This document shows, in pieces, positions 33,390 to 40,221 of a DNA stretch of 64,000 nt. Made by a program: the position numbers and the translations under genes. The DNA is from Nocardioides pantholopis (GTDB lineage Bacteria; Actinomycetota; Actinomycetes; Propionibacteriales; Nocardioidaceae): positions 1,931,501-1,995,500 of the forward strand of contig NZ_CP033324.1 of assembly GCF_003710085.1 (NCBI RefSeq). The letters run 5' to 3'. The stretch's first letter is position 1; every line of letters starts with the position of its first letter. Below the pieces are notes generated by a model. It did no database searches. It saw only the letters and a list, made by a program, of their open reading frames with translations, and had not been told where the DNA came from.

Positions 33390-35173
33390 GCACCACGGTC
33401 GCCGACCACCTGCTGGAGCGGCTGCGTGCCTGGGGCGTCGAGCACGTCTTCGGCTATCCCGGCGACGGCATCAACGGCATCCTGGGCGCCTTCTCCCGCG
33501 CCGAGGACCAGCCGCGGTTCGTCCAGTCGCGGCACGAGGAGATGAGCGCGTTCGAGGCGGTCGGCTACGCCAAGTTCAGCGACCGGCCCGGGGTCTGCCT
33601 GGCGACGTCGGGGCCGGGCGCCATCCACGTGCTCAACGGCCTCTACGACGCCAAGCTCGACCACGTGCCGGTGGTCGCGATCGTCGGCCAGACCAACCGC
33701 ACCGCGATCGGGGGCAGCTACCAGCAGGAGGTCGACCTGCTCACGCTGTTCAAGGACGTGGCGAGCGACTACGTGCAGATGGTCACGGTGCCCGAGCAGC
33801 TCCCGAACGTGCTGGACCGGGCGATGCGGATCGCGATCACCCGGCGCGCGCCCACGGCGATCATCGTGCCGAACGACGTGCAGGAGCTGGAGTACGTCGC
33901 GCCCGGCCACGAGTTCAAGATGGTCCCGAGCAGCCTCGACCTCAGCCGCTCGACAGTCGTCCCCGACGACGAGGCCCTGCGCCGGGCCGCCGAGGTGCTC
34001 AACGCCGGCACCCGGGTGGCGATGCTGGTCGGGCAGGGCGCCCGGGGCGCCGAGGCCGAGATCGCGCAGGTCGCCGAGGTGCTGGGGGCCGGGGTCGCGA
34101 AGGCGCTGCTGGGCAAGGACGTGCTCAGCGACGAGCTGCCATGGGTGACCGGCGCCATCGGGCTGCTCGGTACCCGGCCCAGCTACGACCTGATGATGGG
34201 CTGCGACACGCTGCTCACCGTCGGCTCCAGCTTTCCGTACTCCCAGTTCCTGCCGCCGTACGACCAGGCCCGGGCCGTCCAGATCGACCTCGACGCCACG
34301 ATGGTGGGGATGCGCTACCCCTACGAGGTCAACCTCGTCGGGGACGCGGGCGCGACCCTGCGCGCCCTGCTGCCGCTGCTGCGCCGGCAGGAGGACCGCT
34401 CCTGGCGCGACGAGGTCACCGACACGGTGCGGCGGTGGTGGCAGGTGGTCGACGCGGAGGCCGACGTCGCCGCCGACCCGGTCAACCCGATGCGGATCTT
34501 CAGCGAGTTCTCCCGGCAGGCGCCCGAGGACGCGATCGTGACCTCCGACAGCGGGTCGGCGGCGGACTGGTACGCCCGCCAGGTCCGCTTCCGGGGCGCG
34601 ATGCGGGGGTCCCTCTCCGGGACCCTGGCGTCGATGGGGGCGGCGGTGCCGTACGCGATCGGCGCCAAGTTCGCCCATCCCGACCGCCCGGCGATCGCCT
34701 TCGAGGGTGACGGCGCGATGCAGATGAACGGTCTGGCCGAGCTGATCACGATCGCCCGGTACTGGCGCGACTGGGCGGACCCCCGGCTGGTCGTGGCCGT
34801 CCTGCACAACAACGACCTCACCCAGGTCACCTGGGAGCTGCGCGCGATGGGAGGCACGCCGAAGTTCGTGGAGTCCCAGGCTCTGCCGGACGTCTCGTAC
34901 GCCGGCTTCGCCGCCTCGCTCGGGCTGGGCGCCATCACCGTGACGGCGCCCGAGCAGCTGCGGGACGCCTGGGCCGAGGCGCTGGCCGCGGACCGGCCCT
35001 TCCTGCTCGACGTGCACTGCGACCCCGAGGTGCCGCCGATCCCGCCGCACGCGACGTTCGAGCAGATGAAGGACCTGGTCTCGGCGCTGGCGCAGGGCGA
35101 CGTCGGTCGGTGGCAGGTGATCAAGGAGGGCATCAGGACCAAGGCGCAGGAGCTGCTTCCGCACCGGTCGTGA
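33386..35173 (+). CDS. ThDP-dependent pyruvate oxidase/dehydrogenase-like enzyme (PoxB-type)
   Basis: A 595-aa enzyme with the three-domain ThDP fold. The pyrimidine domain has GYPGDGINGILGA and the activating Glu in QSRHEEMSAFEAVGYAKF; the FAD/ADP-binding-like middle domain spans about residues 190-330; the PP domain has the ThDP motif GDGAMQMNGLAEL with NN 26 residues on. Sequence style is of pyruvate oxidase/pyruvate:quinone oxidoreductase rather than acetolactate synthase. It would decarboxylate pyruvate to acetate, either with quinone or oxygen. It is coupled to DUF2243. It lies near phosphoketolase and acetate kinase, suggesting a local acetate-metabolism set. Confidence 0.85.
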   Translation: MSTTVADHLLERLRAWGVEHVFGYPGDGINGILGAFSRAEDQPRFVQSRHEEMSAFEAVGYAKFSDRPGVCLATSGPGAIHVLNGLYDAKLDHVPVVAIVGQTNRTAIGGSYQQEVDLLTLFKDVASDYVQMVTVPEQLPNVLDRAMRIAITRRAPTAIIVPNDVQELEYVAPGHEFKMVPSSLDLSRSTVVPDDEALRRAAEVLNAGTRVAMLVGQGARGAEAEIAQVAEVLGAGVAKALLGKDVLSDELPWVTGAIGLLGTRPSYDLMMGCDTLLTVGSSFPYSQFLPPYDQARAVQIDLDATMVGMRYPYEVNLVGDAGATLRALLPLLRRQEDRSWRDEVTDTVRRWWQVVDAEADVAADPVNPMRIFSEFSRQAPEDAIVTSDSGSAADWYARQVRFRGAMRGSLSGTLASMGAAVPYAIGAKFAHPDRPAIAFEGDGAMQMNGLAELITIARYWRDWADPRLVVAVLHNNDLTQVTWELRAMGGTPKFVESQALPDVSYAGFAASLGLGAITVTAPEQLRDAWAEALAADRPFLLDVHCDPEVPPIPPHATFEQMKDLVSALAQGDVGRWQVIKEGIRTKAQELLPHRS

Positions 35174-35205
35174 CCTGCGCCACGGCCGCGGGGCAGACTG
35201 GGCAG

Positions 35206-35445
35206 ATGCTCCGGGACCGTCCCCCCGTACCGCGCGTCACCGATGCGAAGGTGGCGCTGAGCGAGCGCCAGCAGCGCCGGCGGCGCTGGTACTTCGCGCT
35301 GATGGGCACCTGCCTGCTGCTCATCGTCCTGGCCTGGAACCTGGTGCGGTTCTGGTCCGTTCCGGCGGCCGTGGCGATGTCGGCGGTGGCCGCGGTGCTG
35401 GCACCTGTCGCGGCGCTCGTGGCCAACTGGCGCGCCGGTGGCTGA
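35206..35445 (+). CDS. DUF3099-like small membrane protein
   Basis: A 79-aa protein with two hydrophobic helices separated by a short polar loop (YFALMGTCLLLIVLAWNLVRFW, first 20 residues of the block, then AVAMSAVAAVLAPVAALVA) and an N-terminal basic stretch SERQQRRRRW. This two-helix layout resembles DUF3099. ATG 35206 is preceded by CAGACT and 6 nt, a weak version of the leaderless layout seen at other starts. Its stop overlaps the GTG alternative start of the PBP gene. Function unknown. Confidence 0.75.
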   Translation: MLRDRPPVPRVTDAKVALSERQQRRRRWYFALMGTCLLLIVLAWNLVRFWSVPAAVAMSAVAAVLAPVAALVANWRAGG

Positions 35446-35455
35446 CTCCCGACGA

Positions 35456-35461
35456 TACGAT
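35456..35461 (+). promoter_or_regulatory. Leaderless-type -10 element (TACGAT) for the PBP gene
   Basis: TACGAT is followed by 6 nt (ATAGGC) and GTG 35468. This favours GTG 35468 over the upstream GTG 35438 as the start of the penicillin-binding protein. No -35 is evident. Confidence 0.6.
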
Positions 35462-35467
35462 ATAGGC

Positions 35468-37816
35468 GTGGGGGAGAGCTCGGGCCGGGACGAGGCGCGT
35501 CCGACCGGCCTTGGGCTGGAGGACCTGACCTGGGAGCCCGTCGCCGCCCCGCGGGTCCGCGCCCGCCAGCTGCTGCGCCCCCTGCTGGCAGTCCTGGGGT
35601 CGCTCACGCTGGTCCTCGCGCTCGGACTGCTGCCGGCGACGCTCGTGCTGGGCGGCACTGCGCAGCGGGCCGTCGAGGGGTGGGAGGAGATCGACGCCGA
35701 GCTGCCGCCGGTGGTCGCCAAGCAGCGCACAGTGCTGCTGGACCGGAACGGGCGCAAGTGGGGCCAGCTGTTCACCGAGAACCGCGTGGCCACCAGCCTC
35801 GACGAGATCAGCCCGCACGTGGTCGACGCGCTGCTCGCGACCGAGGACCGGCGCTTCTACGACCACGGCGCCCTCGATCTGCGGGCCCTGGCCCGGGCCG
35901 TGGTCAACAACGTGGCGGGCGCCGACCTCCAGGGTGCCTCGACGCTCTCCCAGCAGCTGGTGGAGAACCTGCGGGTGCTCTCGGCCACCACCGACGAGCA
36001 GCGCGGCGAGGCGAAGGCGGCCTCGCTGGGCGGCAAGCTCGCCGAGCTCAAGCTCGCCACGGAGCTCGAGCGGACCTACACCAAGGACCAGATCCTCGAG
36101 GCGTACCTGAACGCGGTGTACCTCGGCAACGGCGCGTACGGCGTCGAAGCGGCCGCGCGGCGGTACTTCTCGACCTCGGCCCGCGAGCTCAGCGCGGACC
36201 AGGCCGCGACGCTCGTGGCGATGCTGAAGTCGCCGGCGGCGTACGACCCGGTGGACCGGCCCGCCGCCTCGCGCCAGCGCCGTGACGTGGTGATGGCCCG
36301 GATGGTCGCGGAGGGCTTCCTGGACCGCGACACCTACCAGCGGCTCCGGGCCCGCCCGACCCGGCTCACCGAGTCGCGGCCCCGGTCGGGGTGCGCGGCC
36401 TCGCAGTTCCCCTACTACTGCGCGCTGCTGATCGAGCACGTGCTGTCCTCCCCGGAGTTCGGCCGGACCCGCGAGCAGCGCCAGGACCTGCTCAGCGGCG
36501 GGGGCCTGGTGATCCGCACCGCGCTGGACCCGGCGGCGACCCGGGCAGCCGAGCAGGCGGCCGACGCCGGCTTCGGCCGGGAGAACCGGGTGGCTGCGGC
36601 GGTGGCGGTGATGCAGCCCGGCAGCGGGCAGGTCGTGGCCGTCGCGCAGAACCGCACGTTCGGCGCCCCCGACGACGCCGAGGACCGCTCGCACACGGAG
36701 GTGGTCTACGCGGGGCGGCGGTTCCAGACCGGGTCCACCTTCAAGCCGCTCACGCTCGCGGCGGCGCTGGAGCAGGGCCTGGGCGTGCGCACTGCCTACG
36801 ACACCCCGAACGGGCTCTACCTCGACGCCCTCGACGAGCCGGACGGCGGGTTCAAGAACGACGATCGCAGCGGCCACGGCGTGCTGGACGCCTACGGCGC
36901 GACGCGGAACTCCACGAACACCTACTTCGTGCAGCTGCTGGCCGACGTCGGCGTGAAGCAGACCGCCTCGGTCGCTCGCCGCCTCGGGCTCACCGGCATC
37001 CCGGACGACCTCAGCGGCCGGGAGGGGGCGCTCACGCTCGGCGCCTACGAGTCCTCGCCGCTGGAGCTCGCCACGGCGTACGCCACGCTGGCCGCGCGCG
37101 GCAAGCGCTGCGACCCGGTGCTGGTGCTCTCCGCGAAGGCCGTGACGACCGGGGAGGACCTCCCCGTGCCCGACGGGGACTGCCACCAGGCGATCAGCTC
37201 CGCGGTGGCGATCCAGGCCTCGGACGTGCTCCAGGCGCCGTTCGACCCGGGCGGCACCGCCCGGGCCGTCCGCCTCGCCGGCGGCCGGCCGGCGGCGGGC
37301 AAGACCGGGACCACCGACGACAACGCAGCCGTCTGGTTCGCCGGCTACACCCCGCAGTACGCCGCGGCCGTGTGGGTGGGCGACCCCCGGGGCGGGCAGG
37401 CCCACCCGCTCACCGGGGTCTGGGCGCACGGGTACACGCACTCGGTGCTGTACGGCGGCTCCGGGGCCGGCCCGGTGTGGCGGCAGACGATGGAGGCGGT
37501 GCACGAGGGGCTCGAGCCACGGTGGTACCCGAGCGTCGCCGGAGCCGCGGCGACGCTGGTCAACCGGACAGTGCCCTCGGTGCAGGGGCTCGCGACCGCC
37601 CAGGCGGCGACGCTGCTCGCCGACGCCGGGTTCGAGCTGCGGGTGCGGCGCCGCACCGCGGCCGCGGACCACCTGCCCGCCGACGTGGTCGCCGACCAGG
37701 AGCCGGCCGCCGGCGCGACCGCGGGCCGCGAGCAGGTCGTGACGCTCACCCTCACCGACGGCTCCCGCACCGACCTGGACCTGAGCGGGCTGGACCGGAA
37801 CGAGCGGTCGCCGTGA
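35468..37816 (+). CDS. Class A penicillin-binding protein with PASTA domain
   Basis: A 782-aa bifunctional peptidoglycan synthase (782 from GTG 35468; 792 from GTG 35438). Order: cytoplasmic tail, one membrane helix, GT51 glycosyltransferase domain with catalytic Glu126 in TEDRRFYDHGALDLRALAR, and the transpeptidase domain with Ser423 (STFK), Ser482-Thr-Asn484 (STN) and Lys612 (KTG). A single C-terminal PASTA domain (VPSVQGLATAQAATLLADAG) binds muropeptide or beta-lactam. It acts on the outer membrane face. The next gene starts at GTG 37813, overlapping its stop, so that product is made with the PBP. Confidence 0.93.
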   Translation: MGESSGRDEARPTGLGLEDLTWEPVAAPRVRARQLLRPLLAVLGSLTLVLALGLLPATLVLGGTAQRAVEGWEEIDAELPPVVAKQRTVLLDRNGRKWGQLFTENRVATSLDEISPHVVDALLATEDRRFYDHGALDLRALARAVVNNVAGADLQGASTLSQQLVENLRVLSATTDEQRGEAKAASLGGKLAELKLATELERTYTKDQILEAYLNAVYLGNGAYGVEAAARRYFSTSARELSADQAATLVAMLKSPAAYDPVDRPAASRQRRDVVMARMVAEGFLDRDTYQRLRARPTRLTESRPRSGCAASQFPYYCALLIEHVLSSPEFGRTREQRQDLLSGGGLVIRTALDPAATRAAEQAADAGFGRENRVAAAVAVMQPGSGQVVAVAQNRTFGAPDDAEDRSHTEVVYAGRRFQTGSTFKPLTLAAALEQGLGVRTAYDTPNGLYLDALDEPDGGFKNDDRSGHGVLDAYGATRNSTNTYFVQLLADVGVKQTASVARRLGLTGIPDDLSGREGALTLGAYESSPLELATAYATLAARGKRCDPVLVLSAKAVTTGEDLPVPDGDCHQAISSAVAIQASDVLQAPFDPGGTARAVRLAGGRPAAGKTGTTDDNAAVWFAGYTPQYAAAVWVGDPRGGQAHPLTGVWAHGYTHSVLYGGSGAGPVWRQTMEAVHEGLEPRWYPSVAGAAATLVNRTVPSVQGLATAQAATLLADAGFELRVRRRTAAADHLPADVVADQEPAAGATAGREQVVTLTLTDGSRTDLDLSGLDRNERSP

Positions 37817-39321
37817 GCCCGCCCCGTCGCTGGCGCGCCTGGGTGGGCAACCCGCTGGTCGGCCTGCCGGCCGCGGCCGCCGCGGTCGCGCTGCTGAGCG
37901 TGGTCGGCCTGGTCCTGCTCGGCCTTCCGGTGCTCGGCCTCGGCGGCGGCGACGACGGGGAGCGTGGCGGCCCCGACGCGACGCCCGCGGGACCCGACGG
38001 GCTCTCCGTCGCCGCGGCCCGCACCCCGGCGCACCGCGTCCTCGCCCGCACCTTCGCCGCGCTGCCCGGCGACTGGGAGCCCCAGGGCGAGCTGCTCGCC
38101 GCCGCGTCGGTGCCGCACCCGCTGGCGTGCGTGGACGTGGTGCCGACGGTCGCGCTGTCGCGCACCCATCAGCTCGGCGGCGACGACGTCCAGGTCACGG
38201 TGGCCGCGTACGCCGCCGGCGTCGGCGCGGACGCGCTCGCCCGGATGGTCGAGGAGGTGGCGGCATGCGCCCCCAGCGCCGTCGGCGTCACCCCCGTGGG
38301 CGAGCTCGACCTCGGCGCCGAGGGGGTCCGGCTCGCCGTGTCCGGCACCGACACCGACTACCGGGTGCTGGTCTGGCGCCGCGGCGACGTGCTGGGCTTC
38401 GTCTCGGGCACGGTGGAGCAGTCCCTCGACGCCGCCGCGGCCGCCGCGGACGACGCGCTCGCCCCCGAGCTGGCCGCGCACTGCGTCACCGAGGGCTCCA
38501 CCCGTGAGGACGCGCTGCGCAACGCGGCGTACGCCGGCGGACGGTTCACCGGTCGCGTCGAGCGGCGGCTGCTGCGCGGTGACCGGGTGCCGGTGCCGGA
38601 GGTCCCGCCCGCGTACGCCACCGCCGGGGTCGTGGCGACCCCGCTGCCCGCCCCGCCCGCCGAGGCGGTCGAGGTGGACCTGCCGGCCGTGCCGGCGCAT
38701 CCGCACTGGCCGGACCTGCCCGCGCCCGTGGCCGAGCCGGTCCGCCCGGAGCCGGTGGTGCCGCAGCGCACCGAGATGCGGGCCCCGCAGCGGGTGCCCG
38801 ACGCGGACGGGCCCGGCTGCGGGTGGGCGTTCACCGCGACCGCGGAGCCCGACTACGACACGGCGTCGGTGGAGCGCGAGAACACCGCCGCGATCCGCCG
38901 GACCCGTGAGGCGCTGACCGCCGACGGCGAGCGCTGGCGCGTCGACGTGCTGGCCTACTGGATCGCCCACCGGACCTACCTGGACCAGGTCGCCGCCTGG
39001 AACGCCTACGCCGCAGAGGTCGAGGCGGTCGCCGCCGCCTGGGCGGTGACCGAGCAGGCCTGGGCGGCCTACGAGGCCGCCCATGCGCAGTGGGAGGTCA
39101 CCGAGAAGGACCGCACCGACCTGCTCGAGGACCAGGACCAAGCCCGCGAGCAGTACGCGGACCAGGGGGCCCAGTGCCTGGTCTGGTACGAAGCCGACCC
39201 GAACAGCGTCGACTACCTCCTCAACTGCCCGCCCGAGGTGCCGCAGGTGCTCTCGATCCCGGTCCCGGTCCCGCTGCCCGAGCCGCAGCCGCCGGCCGAT
39301 CCTCGTCCGGCCGGACAGTAG
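37813..39321 (+). CDS. Membrane-anchored hypothetical protein coupled to the PBP
   Basis: A 502-aa protein I do not recognise. One N-terminal membrane helix (residues 20-45), an extracellular alpha/beta region (55-225) resembling a DUF4245- or sensor-like fold, a Pro/Val-rich linker (245-310), then a helical, probably coiled-coil part (350-470) and a Pro-rich tail. Conserved-looking Cys residues occur in LACVD, AACAPS, AHCVT, GCGW, AQCLV and NCPPE. GTG 37813 overlaps the PBP stop. The topology and coupling suggest a peptidoglycan-synthesis accessory factor, but there is no direct evidence. Confidence 0.75.
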   Translation: MSPPRRWRAWVGNPLVGLPAAAAAVALLSVVGLVLLGLPVLGLGGGDDGERGGPDATPAGPDGLSVAAARTPAHRVLARTFAALPGDWEPQGELLAAASVPHPLACVDVVPTVALSRTHQLGGDDVQVTVAAYAAGVGADALARMVEEVAACAPSAVGVTPVGELDLGAEGVRLAVSGTDTDYRVLVWRRGDVLGFVSGTVEQSLDAAAAAADDALAPELAAHCVTEGSTREDALRNAAYAGGRFTGRVERRLLRGDRVPVPEVPPAYATAGVVATPLPAPPAEAVEVDLPAVPAHPHWPDLPAPVAEPVRPEPVVPQRTEMRAPQRVPDADGPGCGWAFTATAEPDYDTASVERENTAAIRRTREALTADGERWRVDVLAYWIAHRTYLDQVAAWNAYAAEVEAVAAAWAVTEQAWAAYEAAHAQWEVTEKDRTDLLEDQDQAREQYADQGAQCLVWYEADPNSVDYLLNCPPEVPQVLSIPVPVPLPEPQPPADPRPAGQ

Positions 39322-39456
39322 CCGGCACGAAGTTCGTCCACCGAGGTTTCAAGACCGCTCTTACGGGACAGGTACTGGGTCCGGGCGCACGGCGCCCGGC
39401 TGGGTGACCTCGGGGTCTGCTCCAGTCCTCCCGCTCCAGTCAGAAAAGGAACCTCC

Positions 39457-40104
39457 GTGCGGATCTCCCGACCGCTTGCCGGCCTCATCTCGGCGGCCCT
39501 CCTCGGTCTCGTCCCTCTCGCCACCTCGGCCAGCCCGGCCGCCGCCGCTGAGGGCACGTCCACGTCCTTCTCGGCCACCAAGAAGTCCTTCACCTACGGC
39601 GACCCGCTCGGCCTGTACCTCGGCGGCTCCGTCAACACCGCCACCGGCACGGCGTACGAGGGTGCGGCGTACCTCCAGATGCTGCCCAAGGGCAGCTCGA
39701 CCTGGACCAACGTCGCCGTCGACACCGCTCCGGGCTACCTCTACTTCAACGTGAAGGCGACCCGCAACGCCCTGTACCGCGTCGCCTACGTCGGCAGCGC
39801 CCGGTTCTCCCCGTCGACCTCCGCTGCGGTGAACATCAAGGTCAAGCGCAAGCTGGCGATCAAGAACCCGCGCGGCACGCTCATCAAGGGCACTGTCAAG
39901 CCGAAGTACAAGCGCGGCAAGGTCGTGATCCAGCGCAAGGTCGGCAAGAAGTGGAAGAAGTACAAGACCATGCGCGCCAACAAGAAGGGCAAGTTCTCGA
40001 CCACGCACAAGGTCTTCGGCTCGCGCACCAACTACCGGCTGATCCTGCCCGCGAACAAGGCGTTCTCGAAGACGGTGCACCGGTACTACACGTACAAGTA
40101 CTGA
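39457..40104 (+). CDS. Secreted Lys-rich Ig-like protein
   Basis: A 215-aa exported protein with a 31-residue Sec signal peptide ending AAAAE. The mature N-terminal half is a beta-rich, Ig-like module (YGDPLGLYLGGSVNTATG); the second half is extremely Lys-rich (KVGKKWKKYKTMRANKKGK), strongly basic and unusual against the acidic proteome style. GTG 39457 follows AAAAGGAACCTCC. Basic surface proteins of this form are common in Nocardioides-like genomes and may bind cell-wall anionic polymers. The gene end carries a 12-nt repeat continuing past the stop. Confidence 0.8.
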   Translation: MRISRPLAGLISAALLGLVPLATSASPAAAAEGTSTSFSATKKSFTYGDPLGLYLGGSVNTATGTAYEGAAYLQMLPKGSSTWTNVAVDTAPGYLYFNVKATRNALYRVAYVGSARFSPSTSAAVNIKVKRKLAIKNPRGTLIKGTVKPKYKRGKVVIQRKVGKKWKKYKTMRANKKGKFSTTHKVFGSRTNYRLILPANKAFSKTVHRYYTYKY

Positions 40105-40143
40105 GCCAAGTACTGGGCCGAGTACAGCATCAAGTACTGAGCC
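40096..40143 (+). repeat. Four 12-nt repeats spanning and following a stop codon
   Basis: Units AAGTACTGAGCC (40096), AAGTACTGGGCC (40108), GAGTACAGCATC (40120, degenerate) and AAGTACTGAGCC (40132) are in frame with the preceding gene. The first contains its TGA stop; the last repeats it, so readthrough would add AKYWAEYSIKY and stop at the second TGA. Confidence 0.8.
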
Positions 40144-40172
40144 CTCGCACCAGCAAGACCCGGTGACGAAAC

Positions 40173-40201
40173 CGGCCGGTCCCGCACTGCGGGACCGGCC
40201 G
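40173..40201. terminator. Strong 13-bp hairpin terminator between convergent genes
   Basis: CGGCCGGTCCCGC / GCGGGACCGGCCG form a perfect stem with the loop ACT, followed on the plus strand by ttcgtcgtctcc. It separates the Lys-rich secreted protein gene from the GH65 gene transcribed toward it, so it may serve both. Confidence 0.9.
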
Positions 40202-40221
40202 TTCGTCGTCTCCGGGTCGGC

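Noticed and set aside
37813-39321. Possible frameshift in the PBP-linked hypothetical gene because of its varied composition
   Set aside because: The frame stays consistent in GC codon pattern to the stop, and no alternative frame continues the domain pattern.
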